Source: Paenibacillus hemerocallicola (GTDB lineage: Bacteria; Bacillota; Bacilli; Paenibacillales; NBRC-103111). From it: a DNA stretch of 64,000 nt. The notes beneath the pieces are model-generated. The model did no database searches, was not told the DNA's origin, and saw nothing but the letters and a program-made list of their open reading frames with translations. A program made the position numbers and the translations under genes. This document shows positions 47,150 to 56,610 of the stretch, one piece after another. How positions within the stretch are numbered: position 1 is the stretch's first letter; every line of letters starts with the position of its first letter. Location of the stretch: positions 186,001 through 250,000 of the forward strand of contig NZ_VDCQ01000001.1 of assembly GCF_006265175.1 (NCBI RefSeq), written 5' to 3'.

Positions 47150-49027
47150 CTATACCGCGAACGCCTCGACTCCCCATCGCTGCAGCTTGGAAGCGGCAAG
47201 ACGACGTATCGTGCCGGTCATCGCGTATTGCTGGTCCTTGCTTGGCTTTAACGTAACGGATAGCGAGAAGTCGGCTTGCCCGAGTATACCGGCAACCGCG
47301 TCCGAGATCGTCCCGCGGATATCCTCATGCACATCGCCGACGCGAAACAAAGCCATGAGAGAGAATGTAAAGTATTGGAAATAATACTCTTCGTCGCTGT
47401 TAATAAACTCCGCGTCGGTCGATACGTTGCTGAACGAGGCGCGATCTCGCATCAATGCGAGCAGATCGGACACGATTTCTTTGTCTGCCAGCTTACCGAG
47501 CAAATAAATGGCGGTGTAGCCGCGTACCTGGTTATATTTGCGGCTTGTTTGAGGCACGAAGCTATCCCTTTCCCGGGCCATTTGCCTGAGCAAGGGCAAC
47601 GCCGCCCGATCTCCCTGAAGGGCGAGAGCGATTGCGCAGTTGCGGCCCAGTTGATCGTCTCCGGACTCGTTCAGCCACTGCTTCAAATCGCCGTTGATTC
47701 GATCGCCGAGCCGTTTGGCGGACCAAATGGCAAATCCCGGCTTATTTCCGCCGAGCTGCTGGCGGATCAGGGATTTGTCCGTAAGCCAGCTATGCTCGGA
47801 GTGGGTCTCGTTCTTGTTGGCGCTCGGAATGCGGAAGCCTACATGGTTACGGTCATCCAAGCATCCGGTGGAGCGCAATATGGCCGCGAGAGCCGGGTAC
47901 GGTACTTGCCGAAGCGGCACGCCAAGCTCGATCGACAATGCGGCGGCGATCGCGGCCGCTTCTCCGCATTTTTGCATATCCCGTTTCATTCGGACGCAAG
48001 TGGCCATATCGTGATCCAAGGCGATGCAGCGGCCGGCTACGAGCAAGCCGTCGAGGTCTCTCGGTATTAATGCCCCAAGCGGAATCGGAACGGAAAAGTT
48101 AAGTCCCCACAAGCTCGCTGCCACGATCCAGTCTTGGTACGCTTCGCTTTCGAGCGCTACGTCCTTGCTGTGGTTATCCAAGTTCGAGTAGGCGTAAAAC
48201 AGCGGCTCGCCGGTTATCCGGTCCTCGAGAAAGTCCGGTAAGGTTACGTTATTTTCACCGTCGATGAAACGGCCCTCCCGGATACCCAGGAGCGGGGCTA
48301 CGTAGATGAAACGGTCGCTTGCTTCGTAGCGGTTTTTCAGATGCGTCGACCGCAGAGCGGAATCGATAATAGCGTCGGACACGCTGTCGCCGTCGGTCGG
48401 ATCGACATAGCCGGAGTCGGTATAAAACTGATGGGCCCCGTTGCCGGTAACTCGCTTGATGACGTTGGAGAAAGGCTGCTGCAGGCCGTCCGACTGCCTT
48501 CCCATGCGGAATGCCCCGCCGGCCATCGCGCAGCCTTCGGCGTCCCCCGTGCAATCGATGATGATGGAGGCGCCCGCTTCACGGATGCCGTCTGGGCCGA
48601 TCCAACGAACGCCTACGACTTTATTTCCTTCCAGGAGCATGCCGATGACATTCGCTTCGTAGCAGATCATCACGCCGGCTTCGATGGCGTTTTTCTCCAG
48701 CACATATTTTTTCAGCTCGCCGTTGACGCCTCCCGTTCGCGTATACCCTTGGCTGCCCATTGCGGCTACCTCGTCGTCCAATTGCTCGTATTCCCCGCCT
48801 CTGGACCCGAAGTAGTAGCCTTGAACTGTGCCGGCCGTTCCCGTGCCGCCCATACAGTTCAACCGTTCGAGCCCGAGCACCTTATGTCCCCGGCGGGCTG
48901 CCGAAATCGCGGCGATCGCGCCGGCGGTACCGAGCCCCAGTACGATAATGTCGTAAGTCGACTCGAATGGAGCGCTCGGAACGTCCCGTACCGCTACTGA
49001 TCGATTAAGCCGATATGATAGTTTCAT
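47150..49027 (-). CDS. FAD-dependent oxidoreductase
   Basis: A 625-residue FAD_oxidored-type protein. Dinucleotide motif VLGLGTAGAIAAISAARRG (about 32-50) and NCMGGTGTAGTVQGYYFG with the flavin-binding region; IIDCTGDAEGCAMAGG and DLDGLLVAGRCIALDHDMA are later flavin motifs. The C-terminal 200 residues contain HEAT-like helical repeats (PLLRQMARERDSF...YTAIYLLGKLADKE). ATG 49027 is chosen near GGAAAGGAAG. The start overlaps the upstream gene's end by 23 nt, so the two are co-translated. Substrate unknown. Confidence 0.85.
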   Translation of the reverse strand: MKLSYRLNRSVAVRDVPSAPFESTYDIIVLGLGTAGAIAAISAARRGHKVLGLERLNCMGGTGTAGTVQGYYFGSRGGEYEQLDDEVAAMGSQGYTRTGGVNGELKKYVLEKNAIEAGVMICYEANVIGMLLEGNKVVGVRWIGPDGIREAGASIIIDCTGDAEGCAMAGGAFRMGRQSDGLQQPFSNVIKRVTGNGAHQFYTDSGYVDPTDGDSVSDAIIDSALRSTHLKNRYEASDRFIYVAPLLGIREGRFIDGENNVTLPDFLEDRITGEPLFYAYSNLDNHSKDVALESEAYQDWIVAASLWGLNFSVPIPLGALIPRDLDGLLVAGRCIALDHDMATCVRMKRDMQKCGEAAAIAAALSIELGVPLRQVPYPALAAILRSTGCLDDRNHVGFRIPSANKNETHSEHSWLTDKSLIRQQLGGNKPGFAIWSAKRLGDRINGDLKQWLNESGDDQLGRNCAIALALQGDRAALPLLRQMARERDSFVPQTSRKYNQVRGYTAIYLLGKLADKEIVSDLLALMRDRASFSNVSTDAEFINSDEEYYFQYFTFSLMALFRVGDVHEDIRGTISDAVAGILGQADFSLSVTLKPSKDQQYAMTGTIRRLAASKLQRWGVEAFAV

Positions 49028-49841
49028 ACAGTTGACTTCCTTTCCGATAACCTGCATCGAACGATTGGATCAAGTTGGAGGGAGTGGAAGACGGGAACCA
49101 GGTCCAACCGTCGTTGTCAACGCTCTTCTCCCGGACGTCGGTGCGAATTTCGAACGCGTCGGCCAAGGCGGCCAGAGTCCAAGGCTCGAATGCCCGGAAA
49201 TGCCGCTCCCAGTACCTATGCAGTGTCGTTCTCGCCTTTGTCCAGTCGTCCTCGCTGTCGAGGGCAAGCTTTAATATGAGTTCTCCAGGCATAAGTCCCT
49301 CGACCAAGCGTACGTCGGTATCGTCGTCCGGAAGAGGCGGAGTGGAGGCCGATGTCTCGCTGTGCAGCATGGCATTGATGCTCTTGGAGATAAGCGGAGC
49401 GGGAAGCTTCGGGGTAGACGAGCAAGTCGACGTCGTATCGATAATATGGTCGACGGTTATCCGCTGCAGCCCGGAAGCGTTGAACAAGGTTACCTCATAC
49501 CCTTGTCCGCGAGCCGCGACATCGACGATTTCGGTCATCATCCGCACGTTAAGTCCGTTCTGCCGTATAAAGTGGAACAACACCGGAGCGATAGCGGGAA
49601 GATGGACTTTGCCGTCACCGGAGAGAAGATTCCGTTGCAACAGCTCTTCGCGCAATTGATGCGCGGCGGATGTCCCGACCGGGCTTTCCCAATCTTCTCC
49701 GGGATTATAGCTGGCGATGAATTCGCTTCCAACAAGGGCAGTGCGCTCCACTAGCAGCGTCCGGTCTTTCGCCGCCGTCGCGATACCGAGTCCGGCGAAT
49801 GTCGCTCCGTACACGAGAAGGGGATAATGCGGCTGATTCAT
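49005..49841 (-). CDS. Reduced FAD/NAD-binding-like companion protein
   Basis: A 278-residue protein, YPLLVYGATFAGLGIATAAK, with a Rossmann-type motif at the N-terminus (GATFAGLGIA, a degenerate GxGxxG) followed by DRTLLVERTALVGSEF. It resembles a shortened or diverged FAD-dependent oxidoreductase of the same family as the next gene; ends before a full flavin domain is complete. Genes overlap by 23 nt and share the same regulator-like neighbour, so a two-part enzyme is possible. ATG 49841 after AGAAGGAATG. Confidence 0.6.
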   Translation of the reverse strand: MNQPHYPLLVYGATFAGLGIATAAKDRTLLVERTALVGSEFIASYNPGEDWESPVGTSAAHQLREELLQRNLLSGDGKVHLPAIAPVLFHFIRQNGLNVRMMTEIVDVAARGQGYEVTLFNASGLQRITVDHIIDTTSTCSSTPKLPAPLISKSINAMLHSETSASTPPLPDDDTDVRLVEGLMPGELILKLALDSEDDWTKARTTLHRYWERHFRAFEPWTLAALADAFEIRTDVREKSVDNDGWTWFPSSTPSNLIQSFDAGYRKGSQLYETIISA

Positions 49842-49871
49842 GGCACATTCCTTCTTTCTGAAATAATTTCA

Positions 49872-50702
49872 TTACATATTCCGATATTCTCTCGGAGGCA
49901 CTCCGATTTCGTGAGAGAACACTTTGGCGAAGTACAGCGGGTCTTGAAACCCGACTTCCCGAGCTACGTCGGAAATGGATAGATGCTTTTGACGCAGCAG
50001 CATCTTCGCCTTGTCGAGCCGGATTTTCGTAATATACTGAACGGGGGAGTAGCCGGTCTGCTTCTTGAACAGGACGGAGAAGTAGCTGGTTGACAAAGAA
50101 GCTTTCTTTGCCAACGTTTCTCTTTCCAACGGCTCGTGATAATGGTTGCGAATATAATCCATGCTCTGCAGGATGGATTGCGCCGCGACATTGTTTTCCT
50201 CCAAATGCTGCTGCTGTTCGCTAATGCGCTGGAGAAGGTTGAGAAAGGCGAGCTTCGATTCCCACTCGTATCCGGTCTGCTTGTTGTGCCATACGTTGTG
50301 CAGACGCTGCAAATCGGCGAGCATCGATTCTTTGTCGGGCATCGGAACGACATAGTCGAACGGGAGTACGTGATCGCCGGGCTCGGTCCAACGGATCGAC
50401 GTTCCTTCCCACTCGATAAACTTGTAATCGTGCCTGACCGTAAAATAGCAAATCGGATGCTCCCGCGAGCAGTTGATCAATAGCTCCCGATTCAACGGAA
50501 AATGGAAGACGCAGCCGGCAAAGAGGGGGTAGCTGACCCCGTCCAGCACCATCGTGCCTTTGCCATCGTATACGTACAGGAGACTCCGCATGTGCGTGTT
50601 GCGGCTGCGGATCGCATAATCCATCGATTCGGCATAAGTCCGGTCCCTCCGCAGTACATCGATAATCCGCATATGAATCCGGTCGAAAAAGGCATGCTGC
50701 AT
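49872..50702 (-). CDS. AraC-family transcriptional regulator
   Basis: A 276-residue regulator. N-terminal sensing part (YVYDGKGTMVLDGVSYPLFAG, a cupin-like beta-barrel) and C-terminal AraC helix-turn-helix pair: REPLERETLAKKASLSTSYF region and LSISDVAREVGFQDPLYFAKVF, ending GVPPREYRNM. ATG 50702 follows GAGGGGGG; an in-frame ATG at 50720 overlaps it. It lies 30 bp upstream of the two FAD-protein genes and divergent from a solute-binding protein gene, so it may regulate both. Confidence 0.9.
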   Translation of the reverse strand: MQHAFFDRIHMRIIDVLRRDRTYAESMDYAIRSRNTHMRSLLYVYDGKGTMVLDGVSYPLFAGCVFHFPLNRELLINCSREHPICYFTVRHDYKFIEWEGTSIRWTEPGDHVLPFDYVVPMPDKESMLADLQRLHNVWHNKQTGYEWESKLAFLNLLQRISEQQQHLEENNVAAQSILQSMDYIRNHYHEPLERETLAKKASLSTSYFSVLFKKQTGYSPVQYITKIRLDKAKMLLRQKHLSISDVAREVGFQDPLYFAKVFSHEIGVPPREYRNM

Positions 50703-50967
50703 CAGGTCGTCCCCCCTCATGTCCGCCTAGAAAATATCGAATATTAATTGATCGTATGATTTAATTATAGCTCAAGGAAGTAAAGAGTAAATGGAATATG
50801 AGTTGATTCATATGGAAAAAAAGTAGTTTTGACACTCGGAGGTATGTTCGATTATTTTTCCATATTGTTCGATCTATTTTCTATTTACGGCATTCCCGTT
50901 ATCGCCAATACTGAATATAGAGCCGCTGTGAAGTTCGGCCGAAACTGATTGCAATGGGGGAGTTTAT

Positions 50968-52290
50968 ATGTCTTGGCTAAAAAGCGCGGCAGCGGCATTG
51001 ACCGTTTCGGTAAGCGCTATCTCAATTCTAGGCTGTGCAGCCGATTCAGGGAAAAAGCAGGAGAATGCGAAGACAGCCGATCTGACGGCTCCGGCCGAGC
51101 TGGTCTTCTATGCGGCCAGCAGCTCCATGACCAAAGAATTGTTCGAAGAGAAGGTCGCCAAACCGGTACAATCGAAATATCCCAACTACACGCTTACCTA
51201 CACGCCGCCGGGAACGAAGATGGAGGATCTGATCGCGACGGGGAAAGTGCCCGACATTTATTGGCTGTCTCTCTCGGAAATGCGGAAGGTGTTGCTGCAG
51301 TACCGGCTGCAATACGATATGACCGAGCTGATTGCCAAAAACAAGTACGACTTGGGGCGGTTCGATCCCGCCGCCGTGCAAACGATCAAAAACGTATCCG
51401 GTGAAGGAAAAATGTTCGGACTGCCCGATTCCTTCAATCCGATGGTGTTGTTTTACAACAAGGATTTGTTCGACCGGTTCGGCGTACCTTATCCGACAGA
51501 CGGGATGACTTGGGACAGCGCCTACGAATTGGCACGCAAGCTGACCCGTTCGGAAGGAGGGACGCCGTATCGGGGGATGGGCATGTTTTATCGTCTCGTG
51601 TTTAACGGCAATCAGCTGTCGCTGCCATTGATCGATCCGGTAAGCGCTCAACCAGTGGTTAACGGCGGAGCGGGTTGGAAGCGTTTGCTTGACAGCGTGA
51701 AGCGGTTTTACGAGATCGAGGGCAACTTGAACGGCTTCAAAGCGGGCGGCGACGGCAACTCGGAGTTGGTCTCATTCATCACGGACCGGAATCTCGCGAT
51801 GATCGTTTCCCCTCTGTCGTCCTATAATCGGGAAGGCTTTCAGAAGCTGAATTGGGATATGGTCGGAGCCCCCACATTCCCCGATGCTCCGAAAATCGGA
51901 TTTCAAGCGGAGCCGCGAGTGTATTTCATTTCGGGCGGCAAAAACAAGGAACAGGCATTCCAAGCCGTCGCCCATCTGGTGTCGGATGAAGTACAAACGA
52001 AAAACAATAAGGAAGGCCAACTGACGAGTCTCAAAAACGATGAGGTCCGCAAAACGTTCGGTCAGCAAACCCCGGCTCTGGCCGGCAAAAATACGGGGGC
52101 GGTCTATTATAACCAATTTGCCCCGACACCCGCGTTCAACCCGGATATTACGACGGACCCGGCGACCATTTTGGCCAAGGAGTTCAATGATGTCATTATC
52201 GGCAAGCAGGACGTGAATACGGCATTGCGCAACACGGACGAGAAAGTGAAAAAAGCGATAGAGGAAGAGAAAGCAGCCGCCAGCAAATGA
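50968..52290 (+). CDS. ABC transporter solute-binding lipoprotein (family 1)
   Basis: A 440-residue extracellular binding protein. The signal sequence ALTVSVSAISILGC gives a lipobox LGC, with Cys23 as the lipidated residue. The mature protein shows MVLFYNKDLFDRFGVPYPT and the MTWDSAYELARKLTR hinge region typical of sugar-binding family 1. No permease is adjacent; the only permeases in the window are at 10560-12425, about 39 kb away. ATG after GGGGGAG. Probably forms a unit with the divergent AraC and FAD-protein genes. Confidence 0.88.
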   Translation: MSWLKSAAAALTVSVSAISILGCAADSGKKQENAKTADLTAPAELVFYAASSSMTKELFEEKVAKPVQSKYPNYTLTYTPPGTKMEDLIATGKVPDIYWLSLSEMRKVLLQYRLQYDMTELIAKNKYDLGRFDPAAVQTIKNVSGEGKMFGLPDSFNPMVLFYNKDLFDRFGVPYPTDGMTWDSAYELARKLTRSEGGTPYRGMGMFYRLVFNGNQLSLPLIDPVSAQPVVNGGAGWKRLLDSVKRFYEIEGNLNGFKAGGDGNSELVSFITDRNLAMIVSPLSSYNREGFQKLNWDMVGAPTFPDAPKIGFQAEPRVYFISGGKNKEQAFQAVAHLVSDEVQTKNNKEGQLTSLKNDEVRKTFGQQTPALAGKNTGAVYYNQFAPTPAFNPDITTDPATILAKEFNDVIIGKQDVNTALRNTDEKVKKAIEEEKAAASK

Positions 52291-52445
52291 CGATGGCCGA
52301 TCGGCCGTTCACCCGCGCAGCAATCAATGTTTTGCCAACATCGGATGGGAAAGCGCTACCTTCGTATTGGACGAGAAAATCCGGGTTGGTACAACCCGAA
52401 TACGTTGCGAGCGGATGGACATTCTAATGAGTGAGGTGATCCAAC

Positions 52446-52739
52446 ATGGCCAGAAGACGAAGCAGAAACACGCCGGTCGTGCCCGGAGCCGGGCGCAGTC
52501 TCGATTCGTTCAAGGCGGCGGTTATGCAGCAGCAAGGATATGCGGTCGATCCCGCCGAGCCGAACGATGTCAAGTTCGCGGTGGCAAAATCGCTGGGCAT
52601 TCCGTTGTCCCCGGGCAATAACGGTCAATTGACGACCGAGCAGGCAGGTAGAATAGGCGGTCAAATCGGCGGAACGATGGTCCGCGAAATGATCCGGATG
52701 GCCCAGCAGCAGCTTGTGGAACGAAGCAGTACCTTATAA
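52446..52739 (+). CDS. Alpha/beta-type small acid-soluble spore protein
   Basis: DNA-coating spore protein that protects spore DNA. The conserved C-terminal part reads NDVKFAVAKSLGIPLSPGN and GRIGGQIGGTMVREMI. At 97 residues it is longer than the usual 60-75, with an added basic N-terminus MARRRSRNTPVVPGAGRSL. The usual E-I/F-A germination-protease site is not clear (KFAVAK instead). GTGAGGTGATCC precedes the ATG; a terminator follows at 52748. Presumably under forespore control. Confidence 0.88.
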   Translation: MARRRSRNTPVVPGAGRSLDSFKAAVMQQQGYAVDPAEPNDVKFAVAKSLGIPLSPGNNGQLTTEQAGRIGGQIGGTMVREMIRMAQQQLVERSSTL

Positions 52740-52747
52740 TGCGATTA

Positions 52748-52793
52748 CCGCCCGCAGCCGGACAGCCTTTCCGACGACGGGCGGTTTTCTTTT
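52748..52793 (+). terminator. Rho-independent terminator
   Basis: CCGCCCG / CGGGCGG stem with a 23-nt inner part and TTTTCTTTT. Confidence 0.85.
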
Positions 52794-52913
52794 CCGTGCA
52801 AATTCATAAAATGTCCTGCCCGGGATAAGAAATGGCATACGGCCTTCTCCCGATTCCGTTAAACTGATCTTGTCATCGTCCGGAACGGGCGAATACGGGA
52901 GAGGGGATTTGGC

Positions 52914-54116
52914 ATGGGAAAATTGGCTATCGACGGAGGAAGTCCGGCTCGAACTACGCCGTTCGCCACGTGGCCGGTCTACGGCGACTTGGAGATGCAG
53001 CTGTTGAAGGAAGTGCTGGAATCCGGCAAATGGGGCGGGGCCGGGGGTGCAGCCAAATCGAACTATGAGCCGAAGCTGCCACAGATGGAGCGGAAGTTTG
53101 CCGAGCTTCAGAACGCCCAGTACGCAGTCAGCGTCGTAAACGGAACGGTTGCCATCACGGTTGCGCTTCAGGCAGCGGGGCTAAAGCCGGGAGACGAAGT
53201 GATCGTTCCGCCTTATACGTTTATCGCTACTGCATCCGCAGCGTTGGCATACGGGATTATCCCGGTATTTGCCGATATCGAAGAAGATACGTTATTGATC
53301 GATCCCGAGAAAGTCGAAGCGCTGATCACAGCCAGGACCAAAGGGATTATTGCGGTCCATATTGCTGGGGCTCCCGCCAACATGACGCGATTGAAGGAAA
53401 TTGCCGCCAAGCACGGGCTCGCCTTGATCGAAGACGCGGCGCAAGCGGTAGGAGCGTCCTGGGAAGGACAAGGCATAGGCGCGATCGGGGATCTCGGAAC
53501 GTTCAGCCTGCAATCGAGCAAAAATTTGAACGCCGGCGAAGGCGGAATCATAACGACGAACAACCGCGACTATTGGGAAAACGCCTGGTCGATCTGCAAC
53601 GTCGGCCGGGTTCCGAACGGCGGCTGGTATCAGCACGACCGGTTTGGACAAAACTACAGGATGTCCGAATTTCAGGCCGCCGTCGTTATGGGGCAAATGA
53701 CGCGGCTCGAAGAGCAAATGAGCAAGCGCGAGCAAAATGCAAAGCTGCTCGACGAACTGCTATCCGGGACGAAAGGCATCCGGTTATTGAAGCAGGATCC
53801 GAGAATTACGCGGCACGCCTACCATTTGTACATGTTCAAGCTGGATCTGGAGCAGGCGGAGAAAAACGACTTCATCCGCAAAGCGAATGCCGAAGGCGTA
53901 CCGCTCGCCGCAGGGTATATTCCGCTCAACCGCAACCAATCGATTATCGAGACGACCAAAATGTGGACCGGCGAAGAGCGGGTATACGATTGTCCGGTGT
54001 GCGAGCGTCTGTGCGAGAAGGAAGCGGTATGGCTGACGCAGCATATTTTGCTGTCCGACGAGCAAGCGATTCGCGAAGTTGCCCACGGCTTGCAAAAGGT
54101 TGCGCAATCCTATTAA
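52914..54116 (+). CDS. DegT/DnrJ/EryC1/StrS-family PLP aminotransferase
   Basis: A 400-residue PLP enzyme with ALQAAGLKPGDEVIVPPYTF, LIEDAAQAVGASW and the PLP lysine in SLQSSKNLNAGEGG. The C-terminal part is complete (HILLSDEQAIREVAHGL). It resembles AHBA-synthase-like and amino-sugar members; the substrate is not known. ATG after GAGAGGGG. Single gene, ended by a terminator; unrelated promoter from the DegT gene at 31331. Confidence 0.88.
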   Translation: MGKLAIDGGSPARTTPFATWPVYGDLEMQLLKEVLESGKWGGAGGAAKSNYEPKLPQMERKFAELQNAQYAVSVVNGTVAITVALQAAGLKPGDEVIVPPYTFIATASAALAYGIIPVFADIEEDTLLIDPEKVEALITARTKGIIAVHIAGAPANMTRLKEIAAKHGLALIEDAAQAVGASWEGQGIGAIGDLGTFSLQSSKNLNAGEGGIITTNNRDYWENAWSICNVGRVPNGGWYQHDRFGQNYRMSEFQAAVVMGQMTRLEEQMSKREQNAKLLDELLSGTKGIRLLKQDPRITRHAYHLYMFKLDLEQAEKNDFIRKANAEGVPLAAGYIPLNRNQSIIETTKMWTGEERVYDCPVCERLCEKEAVWLTQHILLSDEQAIREVAHGLQKVAQSY

Positions 54117-54125
54117 GCCCGGCTA

Positions 54126-54170
54126 ACCAGTCTATCCTCCGCGAGGAGAAAGACTGGTCTGTTCGTTTTT
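54126..54170 (+). terminator. Rho-independent terminator
   Basis: ACCAGTCT / AGACTGGT with an inner TCCTC/GAGGA stem, then a T-rich stretch. Confidence 0.85.
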
Positions 54171-54337
54171 CATAAGGAAGCGGCCTTTCGCAATGTCACC
54201 CCGCGTTTGATAATGAAAATCCCAGATTTGTGGGATGGCGAATTCTTTTTCCAGGCGTATGATTGAAAATAATTATTATTACAGTTTTCAATTTGTGCAA
54301 GGATAAGGGATGCAAACATACGCGGGGAGAGAAAACG

Positions 54338-55425
54338 ATGAAAAACGACATATTGGTAATCGGCGGCTATGGAGTAGCGGGACAAACGATATGCAGAGAA
54401 TTGGGCCGAAAGGCTCCCGGCCGAGTATTTGCGGCTGGAAGAAATTTGGAGCGCGCGGAGCGGTTTTGCAGAACGACCGCAGGGAGTGTTTTGCCTTTGC
54501 GGCTGGATATCCGGGAACCGATCGGGGAGCATTTCTTCGCACGGTTCAGGGCGGTCGTTATGTGTCTCGATCAGGAGAATACCGATTTCTTGCGGGCATG
54601 CATCCGCAGCGGAACCCATTACGCGGACGTGACCGCCAATAACTCCTTTTTGTCGAAGGCGGAGGGGCTGCATGAGGATGCGCGGGCGAACGGCGCTGCA
54701 GTCGTGTTGAGCGTAGGACTTGCGCCCGGCTTGACGAACTTGTTGGCGCTCGAGGCGGTCAATCGAATGGACGCGACGGCCACCCTCGATATATCCGTCA
54801 TGCTCGGCTTGGGCGACTCGCATGGCGATGCTGCGATGGAATGGACTTTGCAAAATGTGAATAAGAGCTTCGAGGTGACAGAGAACGGGGGAAAGGTTTC
54901 CGTTTCAGCTTTTACGGACGGCAAGCTGGTGGACTTCGGAACAGGCTTCGGACGAAAGAAAGCGTACCGGTTCAACTTTCCCGATCAGCACACGCTGCCG
55001 CGCACGCTTCGCGTACCGTCCGTATCCACGAGGCTTTGCTTCGATTCCGGAGCGGCGACCATGCTGCTGGCCGGACTAAAGGCGGTCAACATGCTGTCCT
55101 TCCTGGAGACGAAGCCGGTTCGCAGAGCCGCGATTCGAGTCGCGGGTTTGATCCGCTGGGGACAAGACAGCTACGCGCTTAAGGTTGATGCATGGGGAAA
55201 AAGGACGAGCGCGATGTTTATGTGGAATGCTTTCTGAACGGAAGCAACGAAGCTGACATGACCGGCAAAGTGGCCGCGTTCGTTGCGGAAATGTTATATG
55301 TAGTCACCGATTTGCCTCGGGGAGTATTTCATATCGATCAGGTGATGACACTGACACCTATAAAGCCTCTATTGCGGCAGCGCGCCTTCGTGGAAATCCG
55401 CGTGAACGGCAACATCCTGGCATAG
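54338..55425 (+). pseudogene. Saccharopine-dehydrogenase-like gene split by a -1 frameshift
   Basis: The first frame (ATG 54338, after GGGGAGAG) codes for 299 residues with the Rossmann motif VIGGYGVAGQTICRELGRK, and stops at 55237. The second frame overlaps from 55192 and reads KKDERDVYVECFLNGSNEAD and then MTGKVAAFVAEMLY to 55425, clearly the continuation of the same family (the motif DV.VECF.NGS..A.MTGK). A shift of -1 at GGGAAAA (55195-55201) joins the two. It is either a one-base loss, a sequencing error or programmed frameshifting. The family reduces or couples amino-acid semialdehydes; substrate unknown. Confidence 0.75.
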
Positions 55426-55585
55426 CGACATTCTGTACCGCTTATCGGAAGGGCTAGTATTCCCTATGCAAAATCTAGTACAATGGAGATTAGGTTCTAC
55501 ATCCGGATGGATTGTGGAAGCTTTTGCCGAACTAGAGAACAGGGCCTGCTGGACGGCAAATCACATGATGAAGGAGAGATTTCGG

Positions 55586-56461
55586 TTGAAACTGGATAAC
55601 AAAATCGGCGTCATCGTCGACAGCTTCGGCATCGGCGTCCGCGAAGGACTGAAGAAAGCGAAGGAAGTAGGGGCGCAAGGCGTCCAAATTTATGCGGTTA
55701 AAGGTGAAATGGATCCCGAGAACTTGTCTCCGGCCGCACGCCGCGAGCTGAAAGCTTATATCGAGTCGCTCGGCCTGGAAATTTCCGCGCTTTGCGGCGA
55801 TCTGGGCGGTCACGGCTTCCAGGATAAATCGGCAAATGCCGCAAAGGTGGAAAAATCGAAGCGTATTCTCGATTTGGCCAAAGATTTGGGCACCAATATC
55901 GTGACGACGCATATCGGCATCGTACCGCACGACCGGAACGGCGAAGTGTTCGCAACGATGCAGCAGGCTTGCGAGGAGCTGAGCCAATACGCCAGCAGCA
56001 TGGAAGGATTTTTCGCTATCGAGACCGGTCCGGAAACGTCCGCGCATTTGAAAAGCTTTCTCGACACGTTGTCGAGCAGAGGGGTATCGGTCAACTTCGA
56101 TCCGGCCAATATGGTCATGGTCACGGGGGACGATCCGGTACAAGGCGTACATATTTTGAAGGAATATATCGTTCATACGCATGTGAAGGACGGTATCCGT
56201 TATAAAGAGGTCGATCCCCGCGAGATATACGGAGCCCTCGGCTACGAGCCGATGGATCACGGCAAAATCGCCGAAATGGTCCGTTCCGGAGAGATATTCA
56301 AGGAAGTTCCGCTCGGAGAAGGCAAGGTTGACTTTGATGCGTATTTCCAAGCGCTAGTCGACATCGGCTACAATGGCTACTTGACGATCGAACGCGAAGT
56401 CGGCGACCAGCCGGAGATCGATATCCGCAAAGCGGTAGATTACATTAATCGCTATAAATAA
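55586..56461 (+). CDS. Sugar phosphate isomerase/epimerase family (TIM barrel)
   Basis: A 291-residue xylose-isomerase-like barrel. Landmarks: GVIVDSFGIGVREGLKKA, AQGVQIYAVKGE, IVTTHIGIVP, FFAIETGPETS, VNFDPANMVM and HTHVKDGIRY, ending GYNGYLTIEREVGDQ. TTG start at 55586 is chosen because AAGGAGAGA lies 7 nt upstream; upstream in-frame starts add non-homologous sequence. A monocistronic gene with a terminator at 56472. Different subgroup from the 27358 member. Confidence 0.88.
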   Translation: MKLDNKIGVIVDSFGIGVREGLKKAKEVGAQGVQIYAVKGEMDPENLSPAARRELKAYIESLGLEISALCGDLGGHGFQDKSANAAKVEKSKRILDLAKDLGTNIVTTHIGIVPHDRNGEVFATMQQACEELSQYASSMEGFFAIETGPETSAHLKSFLDTLSSRGVSVNFDPANMVMVTGDDPVQGVHILKEYIVHTHVKDGIRYKEVDPREIYGALGYEPMDHGKIAEMVRSGEIFKEVPLGEGKVDFDAYFQALVDIGYNGYLTIEREVGDQPEIDIRKAVDYINRYK

Positions 56462-56471
56462 GGTTGTACTT

Positions 56472-56513
56472 AAAGAGGCTGCTTCCGGATCGACGGCAAG
56501 CGGCCTCTTTGTT
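56472..56513 (+). terminator. Rho-independent terminator
   Basis: AAAGAGGC / GCCTCTTT with inner GCTT/AAGC; the T tail is short (TTTGTTCG). Confidence 0.75.
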
Positions 56514-56610
56514 CGAATGCATTATTGCGCCAGACCATACAACGGTCCCGAAAAAATGTTCGTATAACGAGCAGGAGATGGGGTGTCGGCCGTGGAAAGC
56601 TTCAAGGCGA

